A program made the translations under genes and the position numbers. Of a stretch of DNA of 64,000 bases, positions 27,420 to 35,775 are shown piece by piece; the stretch's first letter is position 1, and the number at the start of each line of letters is the position of its first letter. The notes below the pieces were generated by a model. That model saw only the letters and a program-made list of their open reading frames with translations, had not been told where the DNA came from and did not search any database. The stretch is taken from the NCBI RefSeq assembly GCF_001307155.1, contig NZ_CP012830.1:496001-560000 (forward strand), written 5' to 3'. The DNA is from Pseudomonas fluorescens. Its GTDB lineage: Bacteria; Pseudomonadota; Gammaproteobacteria; Pseudomonadales; Pseudomonadaceae.

Positions 27420-27794
27420 TCAGAAAGCCACATCAATTCGATCTACTTTTATCCTTACAAACTGCTCATTGAAAGATGGGTATTCGTAGTGAATATCCTG
27501 ATCCGAAAAATCAACAAAAGACCTGAAAATCCCCCCATCTAAATATCCATAAAGGACACACGAAAATCCATCATCAACCCTTTCAACCATAACATCTGTT
27601 TCTTGGGCTAAAGCGATAAAATCGCTGTCGGGAATTACCATATCCAGCTCAACCTCGTAACTCCCCCCTAGCACAATATTTCGAGGGCAATAGCTCGCAA
27701 AGCACTTAACAACGGTACCGTTAACGAGCAGCACAACTTCCTCCTCGACTATCCCGCCGATCGAGATTACGAGTGCAAGGTCTACATTACTCAT
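27420..27794 (-). CDS. Putative immunity protein for the Rhs toxin
   Basis: A 124-aa acidic protein of unrecognised family (SIGGIVEEEVVLLVNG near the N-terminus, YLDGGIFRSFVDFSDQD near residue 90). No signal peptide or membrane helix. Its ATG lies inside the end of the Rhs gene, overlapping by 8 nt (ATGAGTAA), which implies coupled translation. Base composition is much more AT-rich than neighbouring genes and matches the Rhs tip. By analogy with polymorphic toxin loci, it should bind and neutralise the Rhs C-terminal domain in the cytosol. Function is inferred from position and composition only. Confidence 0.7.
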   Translation of the reverse strand: MSNVDLALVISIGGIVEEEVVLLVNGTVVKCFASYCPRNIVLGGSYEVELDMVIPDSDFIALAQETDVMVERVDDGFSCVLYGYLDGGIFRSFVDFSDQDIHYEYPSFNEQFVRIKVDRIDVAF

Positions 27795-30700
27795 TCGAGG
27801 GCCTCACCACTTTATCTTGAGCGTCACCGTTGATTGTTCTCCAAAAATCTTTTCCGCTTTTTGTATGCAAAGTCGTAATTTCTTGATTCTTGTTGGTTCC
27901 GACAAAAGCGAATTTTGCATCACCTCTGCGATTATTACCCATTAGCAGTAAGTAACCTGCTCGAATCTCACCCTGATATTTGTATTCAACTCGTGTTCCT
28001 TGATTCACAACATCTCGTGTTATAAGCAAATACTCCTCTTTGCTCGTCGCGCCGAACTCCGAACCGTGTTTTTCGTAATGCCCTTCAAGTTTTTCCTCAC
28101 TTCCAAAATCCTGAGGTCGCGACTTCGGTTCTGGAGCCTTAGCTTCTCCCTCATCAACCCCCGCCTTCGCCGCCGGATTCTCCGCCTCCCCCGGCTTCTT
28201 GCACTTACCTGCCTCCGGGCAGTCATTCAACCCCAACGGATCAACCCACCCCGTCGGATTCGGGGTGTACTGATACCCGTTTAACCCACCCGCCAGCTTG
28301 CTCGGATCCGGCGTCAGGTAGCGGCCAATGTCCGGATTGTAGTAGCGATGCCGGTTGTAGTGCAGGCCTGATTCAGCATCGAAATATTGCCCCTGAAAGC
28401 GCAACGGCTGCTCGAGCTGTTCTTCACCGAAGTGCCTCAGGCTGGCGAGTTTTCCGTAAGCCTTGTAGGTCGCCGACCAGACGATCTCGCCGCTGTAATC
28501 CGTCAGTTCCTGCGGGGTACCGAGGTGGTCGAGTTGGTAGTAGAACGGGCAGGCCTTGCGCGGACCGAAGCCGTCGAGCATGGCCAGGGGGCGGAAGCTG
28601 CCGGGTTCGTAGACGTAGCTGCGGTAGTGTTCTTTGCCGCGTTCGGCGACGAGGTTGTCGCCTTGCCAGAAGAACTCGGTGGTGTGGCCATCGACGGTTT
28701 TGGCGATGCGCCGACCGAAGGCGTCATAGCGGTAGCTGGCAGTTTTGCCATCCGGCAGCGTGATGCCGATCAACCGGTGCTGGCAGTCGTAGCGGTATTC
28801 GGTGACGAGTTTCTGCCCGGTGCCGCGGCGCTCAAAGATCAGGTTGCCAAAGGCGTCGTAGTCGTAATGGCGGTCGCCTTGCAGCAGCAGGCGGTTGCCT
28901 TTGATCGTCGCCAGGCCCGGGCGATCGTGCATCTGCAGGTTGCCGGCAGGGTCATGGGCAAAGCTTTCCTGCTGTGGATCGCGAGAGTGGCGGACGCGAA
29001 CCAGGCGGTTCAGCGGATCGTAGTGATAGTTGCGCTGGCCGTGACGACTGTCGGCAATGAAGTCGAGGTTGCCGTTGGCGCTGTAGGCGTAATCGCGACG
29101 ATGGCATGGCTGCTCAGCATGAGAAACCGCGTGGGCGTGCAATCGACCCTGCTCATCGTAGTGATACCGACTGAGCAGTTGGCCCTGCTGGCGTTGCCGC
29201 TCGCGTCCCGCGTCAAAGACGTGCGTGGTCAGCCGCGTGCCGTTGAGGTCGATAGCGCTGAGCGCGCCGCCCTTGGCATGGTGGTAGTCGAGGGTGCTGT
29301 TGTCCGGCAGGCGCAGGTGATCGAGTTGACCGCAAGCGTTGTAGCGATAACGCAAGGTGCCCCAACCCTGATGCTCAGTGATCAGTCGGTCTTGCTGGTC
29401 GTACTCGAACTCCAACGGGTGGTCGCGACCGTCATCGATGCTGACCAGACGACCAAGGCTGTCGTAGCGATAGTCGACCTTCTGGCCATCGGGCAAGGTC
29501 TTGACCAGCAAGCGCCCCGCCGCATCGCGCTGGTAAGCGGTGATCAGCGTTGAGCCGTCATCGCCAAATTCGGTTTTCTCCAGCAGATGGCCGTTGAGGT
29601 CATAGCGGTACGCGGTGCGCCGACCATCAAAACCGGTTTCTTGCTCGATCAGTCCGTTGGCGCCGTACGCCAACTGATACTTTTCGCCCACCTCGTTTTC
29701 GATTTCGCTGAGCAACAACCGCGCGTTGTCGTAGCGATAGTGCAACTGGCTGCCGTCGGCATTGATGCGACGGCTGACCAGATGCAGGTCATCAGCGTAT
29801 TCGTAGCGCGTGACCTGGCCCGACTCATCGCGTTCGGCGATGAGTTTTCCGTAGGCGTTGTAGCTGAAGGCGCGGGTGACACCTCCAGGCAAAGTGGTCT
29901 GGATCAGCCGGCCGAGAACGTCCCATTGATACTGGGTGACCGCACCCTGTGCATCCTGACGACGGCTTTGCCGGCCCAATGCGTCGTAAGCGAAATACCG
30001 CCGGCCACCGTCCGGCAGTTGCTCTTCGGTCAGTTGCCCGAGGCTGTTCCAGACAAGGAGGTGACAACTGTTATCCGGATAGCGGATCGACAGCAGTCGC
30101 CCTCGATCATCGTACTGGTAATGGGTGACATGCCCATCAGGGTCGATTTGCTCAGTGATATCACCCTGGATGTTTCGCTGGTACTTACAACGCGCCTTGC
30201 CCCGACGCATCACCCGAACGAAACCGTTGTGATACTCGTAGTAAGTCGGTTCGTCTTCTGGCGGAATGACCGCCAGCAACCGCCCGGCGTCGTCATAAGT
30301 GTATTGGGTGACACCGCCGAGAGGATCTTTCTCGGCCACCAACTGACCGTTATCGTCGTAAGCATTGAGGTGTTCGGCCCCGCCCGCCTCGACCTTGCGC
30401 ACCAGCCGCGCCTGCTGGTCGTGGACGTAAACCTCTTCGCTGCCATCGGCGTTGTGCAGCGTGACGCTGCCGTTATCGTCCCAGGCATAACGGGCGTCCA
30501 TCTGCGCAAAACTCGCCCAGTGCCGCACGCATCGGGCGGCTTTGCCTTCGCGCTCCCATTCCCAGAAAAAACTCGCGCCGCCAGCCAGTTGCCGCTGGAG
30601 AATCACCGCCTGATTGTCGTAGTCGTAACGCTCGCTTTCGCCTGCGGCGTTGATGGCTTCGATCAGCCGATGGCAGTCGTCATAGCGATAGGCGACCAGC

Positions 30701-32595
30701 GTTTGCTCGGTCTGCCAGGCTTCATCGGCACTCGCAGCCGCGCGATAGACTTGATAGTCGACGGCGATCAGATGTCGCCGGTCGTAACACAACAGCAAGG
30801 CGCGACCGGCGCCGTTGTCCAGACGTTTGATCCGCGCCTGGCGATCGCGGGTGATACGCAGGCGGTTGTTGTAAGGGTCGCTGATGGCCGTGAGGTTACC
30901 GTCACGAAAATGGTAGAACCGTGTCGCCTCACCGGCCTGAGCGAGGATCAGTTCATCGACGTCGTCACCCAGATAAATCGCTGCACGGGACAAACTGTTG
31001 TGGATCGCCGGACGCTCGACGCTCGGTCTCGGAAATCGTGTGCGGCGGTTTTCGTGGTCGATCCAGATGACGTTGTCGCCGTCGATTTCCAGGCGATGCG
31101 CCAACGAGTGGCTCCAGCCAAAGCCCAATCCGCTATCGATTTCGACTGCGCTGGTGCGGTACAACCGGGTGAAGGCGAACGGCAGCACACCATCGAGCTC
31201 GCCATCGGTGAGGGTCAGCAGTTCTTCGCCAGTGACCATCGACACCGGGCAGTTGTGGGTGGCGGTTTTATCTGCCGAATCGGCGCTGTCGCCGTTGGGG
31301 TTTTTCGCCTGATCCGGGGCGTTGTCGTGATGCTCCTGCTTGCTCAGGCTGGTCTTGGGCCCAGACTTGTCGCGGGCGATGGCCGCAGGGTTTTTCACGT
31401 AAAGGATCGGCGCTTCACCGGGGGTAATCTTCAGCGGCCCTCGGGGTGTTGGCGCCAGCGACGCCTTCCGGGCACTCACCATCAGCGGCTTGAGCGCATC
31501 GGCATGACTGCTGAAACGCTGATTGCTCGACACTTGCGCCAGTCGGATGCTCAAGGCTGCCAACCACTGTCGAGCACGCGGCGACTTGATCTTCCCCAGC
31601 ACTTTGGCGCCCACACCGGCCCCAACGCCCATCGGTCCGGTCACGCAAGCCAGGAGCAATCCAACCAACACGCCTGTACGTATTTCGGCCATTACTTCGG
31701 CTTCGTACTGCGGCGGTAGCATCCGCAACCAACTGGTGACGGCCGTCAGATAGATGAACAGCAACGGTTCATCGCTGAGCACCAGCAAACCATTGGCAAT
31801 CGCTTCTGTGGAAGCGTTGAGCAGGGTTTCGAGCTCGGCCTGGGTCAGGTACTCAAGGAGCTTTTCACTGTTGGCTTGCAGGTCGGCCAGCAGTTGATAG
31901 AGCTGCTGAACATCGTCCCAGAGGTCGAGCAAGGCGCTTTCAACACCCCGTTGATCAGCCTGCTGCAACGCGTTGTAGCGCTCGATAAAACCGCTTTGCG
32001 AAAAGCTCGCCCACAACGGTTGAAACTCGTTCGTCCACTCGCTTTGCAGCCAGTCCTCAAGCTCGGTAATGGTGGTTTGATAAGAGGCGTAGAGTGCCTT
32101 GACGTGGTCTTGAGTGACGTTGGGGTAAAAGGTGATTCGGTGCCGCTGGCCACGCCAGCATTCGGGGACTTCGAGAATGCCGCCAAGGCCGATAACTGCG
32201 TGGACCGGCTCGCCGACCACCTCATCCCCTCCCGGCCCATCGATCAATGCTTCGAGCATCACCGGGGTATTGCCGATCGGCACAAAACGCGCCGCCTCGA
32301 ACATGTGCACCAGGGTCAACGATCCGCCGGCCGGACAGGACGCAACGGTGGCGCTGATCGGAGTGGTCGAGTTTTTCGGTGCACTGAGGCTGACGTCGTT
32401 GCCAACCCTGAACACCTGCTCGACATCCAGCGCTGCGCCCGTCCAGAAACTTTCGGCCCAGGAATCGTAGTCACTGAGGCAGTGCCGAAAGTCGTTGAAG
32501 ACGGCTTGAATGTCCGGGCTTTTCGGGTTCAGCGCAGCAATGACCAGATGGCCAATGGCAGTGTTCAAGGCCTGCAGTTTTTTTGGATCGAGCAT
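27787..32595 (-). CDS. Rhs-family polymorphic toxin with variable C-terminal domain
   Basis: A 1602-aa Rhs protein. The N-terminal region (about 1-470) has two hydrophobic segments near 290-345. A DUF6531-like start of the cage follows (CPVSMVTGEELLTLTDGE). Then come dozens of YD repeats (for example YRYDALGR-like units) to about 1400 and the Rhs core (YYNPDIGRYLTPDP, WVDPLGL) near 1430-1456. The last 146 residues are the variable tip: a Glu/Pro/Lys-rich linker, then LEGHYEKHGSEFGATSKEEY, NNRRGDAKFAFVG and TLHTKSGKDFW. An early His and late Thr/Lys/Ser resemble BECR-fold RNase toxins; this is inference. Start ATG 32595 was preferred over GTG 32616. No VgrG or EagR gene adjoins. Confidence 0.88.
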   Translation of the reverse strand: MLDPKKLQALNTAIGHLVIAALNPKSPDIQAVFNDFRHCLSDYDSWAESFWTGAALDVEQVFRVGNDVSLSAPKNSTTPISATVASCPAGGSLTLVHMFEAARFVPIGNTPVMLEALIDGPGGDEVVGEPVHAVIGLGGILEVPECWRGQRHRITFYPNVTQDHVKALYASYQTTITELEDWLQSEWTNEFQPLWASFSQSGFIERYNALQQADQRGVESALLDLWDDVQQLYQLLADLQANSEKLLEYLTQAELETLLNASTEAIANGLLVLSDEPLLFIYLTAVTSWLRMLPPQYEAEVMAEIRTGVLVGLLLACVTGPMGVGAGVGAKVLGKIKSPRARQWLAALSIRLAQVSSNQRFSSHADALKPLMVSARKASLAPTPRGPLKITPGEAPILYVKNPAAIARDKSGPKTSLSKQEHHDNAPDQAKNPNGDSADSADKTATHNCPVSMVTGEELLTLTDGELDGVLPFAFTRLYRTSAVEIDSGLGFGWSHSLAHRLEIDGDNVIWIDHENRRTRFPRPSVERPAIHNSLSRAAIYLGDDVDELILAQAGEATRFYHFRDGNLTAISDPYNNRLRITRDRQARIKRLDNGAGRALLLCYDRRHLIAVDYQVYRAAASADEAWQTEQTLVAYRYDDCHRLIEAINAAGESERYDYDNQAVILQRQLAGGASFFWEWEREGKAARCVRHWASFAQMDARYAWDDNGSVTLHNADGSEEVYVHDQQARLVRKVEAGGAEHLNAYDDNGQLVAEKDPLGGVTQYTYDDAGRLLAVIPPEDEPTYYEYHNGFVRVMRRGKARCKYQRNIQGDITEQIDPDGHVTHYQYDDRGRLLSIRYPDNSCHLLVWNSLGQLTEEQLPDGGRRYFAYDALGRQSRRQDAQGAVTQYQWDVLGRLIQTTLPGGVTRAFSYNAYGKLIAERDESGQVTRYEYADDLHLVSRRINADGSQLHYRYDNARLLLSEIENEVGEKYQLAYGANGLIEQETGFDGRRTAYRYDLNGHLLEKTEFGDDGSTLITAYQRDAAGRLLVKTLPDGQKVDYRYDSLGRLVSIDDGRDHPLEFEYDQQDRLITEHQGWGTLRYRYNACGQLDHLRLPDNSTLDYHHAKGGALSAIDLNGTRLTTHVFDAGRERQRQQGQLLSRYHYDEQGRLHAHAVSHAEQPCHRRDYAYSANGNLDFIADSRHGQRNYHYDPLNRLVRVRHSRDPQQESFAHDPAGNLQMHDRPGLATIKGNRLLLQGDRHYDYDAFGNLIFERRGTGQKLVTEYRYDCQHRLIGITLPDGKTASYRYDAFGRRIAKTVDGHTTEFFWQGDNLVAERGKEHYRSYVYEPGSFRPLAMLDGFGPRKACPFYYQLDHLGTPQELTDYSGEIVWSATYKAYGKLASLRHFGEEQLEQPLRFQGQYFDAESGLHYNRHRYYNPDIGRYLTPDPSKLAGGLNGYQYTPNPTGWVDPLGLNDCPEAGKCKKPGEAENPAAKAGVDEGEAKAPEPKSRPQDFGSEEKLEGHYEKHGSEFGATSKEEYLLITRDVVNQGTRVEYKYQGEIRAGYLLLMGNNRRGDAKFAFVGTNKNQEITTLHTKSGKDFWRTINGDAQDKVVRPSNE

Positions 32596-32824
32596 TCTCA
32601 ATCTTCGCGCGGTCACTGTGGGACGCGAGACTGTGCGGGGATTGCGCGGGGAATGAAGTCAGGACAAACGGAGGATGATGTAGGGTATTTCGTTAAAGCG
32701 AAGGGGATGGCTCAATCAAGCAGAACGGGCACTGCTTGATCGGCGAATACTTTACAAACACCTGTAGGAAAGTGGCTCACCCGCGATCGCAGGCAAACCG
32801 GATCAGCCGGTGCGAGAGTGGCCG

Positions 32825-33226
32825 TCAAGCATCACGTGACGCCAGTTCCTTGAGCTTGATCTCGGCCAGCGGATGTCCGGCTTTGGCCGCCATCTGCCAC
32901 CAACGCGCCGCCTCGGCAGCGTCAGGGGCCTTGCTCGGTGTTCCGGCAAGGCTGATCACGCCAACCTGATAGGCTGCTTTAGCGTCCCCCGCCAATGCGG
33001 CAAGGCGCAACAAACGTACGCCTTCTTCACGGGCGCCGAGACCTTGGCCACGGAACGTCAGGATGTGGCCATAGAAGCTTTGCGCACCAACATCACCAAG
33101 GTTCGCCATGCGCGCGAACTGGCCTTCAAGCCAGCTCCAGCCGCGTGGCTGGCGGACAAACCATGACCAATGAAACAGCCTGCGTGCCAGCCAGTAACTG
33201 GCACGGGCCTTGAGTCGCCAGAGCAT
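32825..33226 (-). CDS. Sel1-repeat-like small protein
   Basis: A 133-aa protein with Sel1/TPR-like repeats: GDVGAQSFYGHILTFRGQG, GVRLLRLAALAGDAKAAYQV and AARWWQMAAKAGHPLAEIKL. The N-terminus is basic and aromatic with a possible amphipathic segment (WLARRLFHWSWFV). Such repeats mediate protein-protein contact. Its ATG follows directly after the TGA of the upstream gene with no gap, so the three genes 32825-33936 form one operon. Partners are unknown. Confidence 0.72.
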   Translation of the reverse strand: MLWRLKARASYWLARRLFHWSWFVRQPRGWSWLEGQFARMANLGDVGAQSFYGHILTFRGQGLGAREEGVRLLRLAALAGDAKAAYQVGVISLAGTPSKAPDAAEAARWWQMAAKAGHPLAEIKLKELASRDA

Positions 33227-33598
33227 TCAGGCCTCCGCAGATTCGGGGTATTCGTACTCAAACACCCGTACCACTTCCGACGCATGCCAGGACGCGGCAG
33301 CCACGCCATCGGAAGGCCCGGAGAAACGCCCCAGTCGCTCGACGCATTCGAAGAACCCGGTGCGCGGCAGACGGCTAGCGCCCTGGCTGATGACCAGTGA
33401 GCTGCGCAGCGGCTGCTCGGCCCGTGCATCCAGAGCTGCCAGGTGCTCAAGCGCGGCAGTCAGGGTTTGCATGGCCGGGCTTGGCAACTGCAAACGCTCA
33501 AGCAAAGCGCGATAAGTCAAAAGATGACGCTGGCGACGGGCCTGATCCAGCTCGCCGATTAAACCGTCCCAATGCTGACGACTGATGCGTACGCTCAC
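33227..33598 (-). CDS. Conserved-looking hypothetical protein
   Basis: A 123-aa protein starting with GTG that overlaps the stop of the upstream regulator gene (GTGA). It is predicted mostly helical, with a leucine-rich first half (LIGELDQARRQRHLLTYRAL) and a more mixed second half (SEVVRVFEYEYPE at the end). No membrane segment or catalytic motif seen, and family not recognised. Tight linkage to an XRE regulator and a Sel1 protein suggests a shared process. A toxin-antitoxin relation with the XRE gene is possible, but nothing in the sequence shows a toxin. Confidence 0.65.
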   Translation of the reverse strand: MSVRISRQHWDGLIGELDQARRQRHLLTYRALLERLQLPSPAMQTLTAALEHLAALDARAEQPLRSSLVISQGASRLPRTGFFECVERLGRFSGPSDGVAAASWHASEVVRVFEYEYPESAEA

Positions 33599-33936
33599 GA
33601 TTCATCCCTCCATCCCGGCACCGTCAATTCCCAGGCCAGGCTGCGGCGAATCGCTGCGTCAGGTTGACGCTCGCCACTTTCAATCAAGGCCAGGTAAGAC
33701 GGGCTGATGCCTACCGTGCGGGCCAGCGCCTCAATGGCGATGCCCTTCCCTTCGCGCAAACTGCGTAGTTGATCCAGACCTGGAAGAACCTGGTCTGCTG
33801 TGGCCGCGTGACGGACTGTCGCTTCACGCGGTGGTTGTTCAGTGACGCCTGCTGCTTTCAATAACGCTTGATACTGAGCCCACGTTAGAACCGCATATTC
33901 GGGTTCGCCATCACGTGCAATTATCTGAATATCCAT
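33595..33936 (-). CDS. XRE-type helix-turn-helix protein
   Basis: A 113-aa DNA-binding protein. Residues 1-30 (EYAVLTWAQYQALLKAAG) resemble the N-terminus of antitoxin-like proteins, and residues 55-100 form a Cro/C1 HTH (IAIEALARTVGISPSYLALI, ESGERQP). ATG 33936 has CGGGG upstream and is preferred over the longer frame from 33960. It is first in a three-gene overlapped operon and may autoregulate it. Target unknown. Confidence 0.75.
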   Translation of the reverse strand: MDIQIIARDGEPEYAVLTWAQYQALLKAAGVTEQPPREATVRHAATADQVLPGLDQLRSLREGKGIAIEALARTVGISPSYLALIESGERQPDAAIRRSLAWELTVPGWRDES

Positions 33937-34051
33937 GACTACCCCGTAGGACAACAACACTTAGCGAGTCAGCACTTTTCCTTAGAAGTGTAATCCTAAC
34001 AGCCGATAAGGTCGCGAGGGGCGATCAATCTGTGGATGAACCTGATTCAAC

Positions 34052-34507
34052 TCAGGTTTTTTTCGGGCCTTGCAGTTGTAATTGCTCCGGCGTATCAGGC
34101 AAGCGCTCCACGACTGCAAGCTTTTCTGGACTCTGACGGTCGCGCCAGGCACGGAAAGCGTTCAGTTCGTCATCGAGGGTTTTCAAGACCCAGGCCAGCA
34201 CGGCGATGTCATCGAGCATGCCAAATACCGGGATAAAATCCGGGATCGCGTCGAGCGGGCTGAGGAAGTACATCAGCCCCGCCACCACTATCAGCATCGA
34301 TTTGCGACTGATGTCCCGATACTCACCGCGCCAGTACGCCAGGCACAATGCCTGCAGCAATCTCAGGTCATCTTTAAGCTTGCCCAAACGGTTACCCTGG
34401 CTCGCCCCTTTTCTGGCTACGGCAAACAATAGGGCCGGTAATCGCCCACGACTGAGCAACCTTCCCGCCAAGGGTAAAAATCGAGCGAAGTTCCAAGGTG
34501 CTTTCAT
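34052..34507 (-). CDS. YkvA/DUF1232 family protein
   Basis: A 151-aa protein with the DUF1232 core: MLIVVAGLMYFLSPLDAIPD, then FIPVFGMLDDIAVLAWVLKT around residues 75-115. This conserved family of small, probably membrane-associated proteins has no settled function. Two consecutive ATGs (34510 and 34507) follow GGGAGAG. The second has the better 5-nt spacing. A perfect palindrome of two DnaA boxes lies 19-43 bp upstream of the start, within the likely promoter or 5' UTR, which is unusual. Confidence 0.82.
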   Translation of the reverse strand: MKAPWNFARFLPLAGRLLSRGRLPALLFAVARKGASQGNRLGKLKDDLRLLQALCLAYWRGEYRDISRKSMLIVVAGLMYFLSPLDAIPDFIPVFGMLDDIAVLAWVLKTLDDELNAFRAWRDRQSPEKLAVVERLPDTPEQLQLQGPKKT

Positions 34508-34525
34508 CATCTCTCCCGCTGAAAT

Positions 34526-34550
34526 GTTATCCACACAAATTGTGGATAAC
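34526..34550. promoter_or_regulatory. Two perfect inverted DnaA boxes
   Basis: TTATCCACA (34527-34535) and TGTGGATAA (34541-34549) are both exact matches to the strong DnaA box, separated by CAAAT and extended by a further G-C pair on each side. They lie just upstream of the YkvA-like gene. No replication genes adjoin, so this is not oriC; regulation or titration of DnaA is possible. Confidence 0.6.
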
Positions 34551-34755
34551 CTTGTGAACAGAGCCGCTTTTCACGCCTGAAGGCCACGTCCTACAAGGGC
34601 TAAGCTCAGATCGGGCGTTTTTTACTCACATAAAAAAACCCAATATTTCATTGACTTGGCAACCTACAGCGTTTAGCTGCGGCACCCTCAATGCTGTGAC
34701 TCCACTCCACCGCGTCCGTTCGCTTGAATTGTCGACCACCGAACGCCAGATGCAA

Positions 34756-34786
34756 CAACGCCCCGCATGAACGGGGCGTTGTTTTT
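34756..34786 (-). terminator. Hairpin terminator between fklB and the YkvA-like region
   Basis: CAACGCCCCG (34756-34765) pairs with CGGGGCGTTG (34772-34781). A T5 tract follows on the + strand and a weaker TTGTTG on the - strand. It lies 20 bp beyond the fklB stop and could stop transcription in either direction. Confidence 0.75.
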
Positions 34787-34800
34787 ATATCAGACGCTGA

Positions 34801-35514
34801 TTACTTGGCAGCGTCTTGTTTTGCCGGATCTTTGATCGCCAGCAGTTCCAGGTCGAATACCAGCACCGAGTTGGCCGGGATTGCCGGGCTAGGGCTTTGT
34901 GCACCGTAGGCCAGATCGCTAGGGATGTACAGTTTGTACTTCTCGCCGACGTGCATCAGTTGCAGACCTTCAACCCAACCCGGGATCACGCCGCTAACCG
35001 GCAGATCAATCGGGCTGCCGCGCTCGACGGAGCTGTCGAATACGGTGCCGTTGGTCAGCTTGCCAGTGTAGTGGACAGTCACCACGTCAGTCGGCTTAGG
35101 CTGTGGGCCATCGGCTTTCTTGACCACTTCGTACTGCAGACCCGAAGCCGTGGTAACGACACCCGGCTTCTTCGCGTTGTCTTCGAGGAATTTCTTGCCG
35201 GCAGCTGCCGACTCTTCGCTCATCTTGGCCAGACGCTCTTCAGCGCGCTTTTGCAGCGCAGCGAAAGCTTCGACCAGTTCGTCATCCTTCAGTTTCTGTT
35301 CTTTCTTGCCAACGGCATCTTCGATGCCTTGGGCTACCGCTTTGGAGTCCAGGTCATCCATGCCTTCCTGAGCCAGGCTCTTGCCCATGTTCAGGCCAAT
35401 ACCGTAGGAAGCTTTTTGCGCCGGGGTTTTCAGCTCGACGCTGGTCTGCGAGTCACAACCCGCAAGTACCAGGCTAACCAGGGCCACCGCCGCCGCCAAC
35501 CGATGCTGTTTCAT
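34801..35514 (-). CDS. fklB: FKBP-type peptidyl-prolyl isomerase, lipoprotein
   Basis: A 237-aa Mip/FkpA-like isomerase. A lipoprotein signal ends in LVLAGCDS, with Cys near residue 20 as the lipidation site; Asp at +2 would favour inner-membrane retention by the E. coli rule. Residues 30-110 form the helical dimerisation domain (KASYGIGLNMGKSL; KFLEDN). The FKBP domain (about 125-228) has VTVHYTGKLTNGTVFDSS, PVSGVIPGWVEGLQLM and DLAYGAQ. It assists folding of envelope proteins. AAGGA lies 6 nt before the ATG. The gene symbol follows the common Pseudomonas annotation as I recall it. Confidence 0.92.
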   Translation of the reverse strand: MKQHRLAAAVALVSLVLAGCDSQTSVELKTPAQKASYGIGLNMGKSLAQEGMDDLDSKAVAQGIEDAVGKKEQKLKDDELVEAFAALQKRAEERLAKMSEESAAAGKKFLEDNAKKPGVVTTASGLQYEVVKKADGPQPKPTDVVTVHYTGKLTNGTVFDSSVERGSPIDLPVSGVIPGWVEGLQLMHVGEKYKLYIPSDLAYGAQSPSPAIPANSVLVFDLELLAIKDPAKQDAAK

Positions 35515-35775
35515 GCTATTTCCTTGTTCATGCGCCTAAAGGGCAATCGAATAAAGCCGCGAGCTTATCAGGCCGCCACGACCAATGGCTACCGGCATGA
35601 GAGCAGGAAAGCTCCGATAAGTTCAGGTCTTTTAATGCATTTTGCGAGCGCTGGTCATGAAGCTTCTGTCAGCTTCTTCTCAGCGCAATAAACGCCGGTT
35701 CCTACAGCGCCTGGCGTAATGGCCACTTGCCTCGCACCTGGAGCTAAGGCATAACAAGACTATAAATCAACAAGG

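Noticed and set aside
29587..31719. Very long open frame (about 710 codons) antisense to the Rhs gene
   Set aside because: It is a shadow of the YD-repeat codon pattern; it has no plausible product, and the opposite strand encodes a clear Rhs protein.
33595..33936. Type II toxin-antitoxin system with the adjacent 123-aa gene
   Set aside because: The HTH protein is antitoxin-like, but the partner shows no toxin motif and the operon includes a third Sel1-like gene; evidence is insufficient.
34526..34550. Possible replication origin
   Set aside because: Only two DnaA boxes, no AT-rich unwinding region and no dnaA/dnaN genes nearby.
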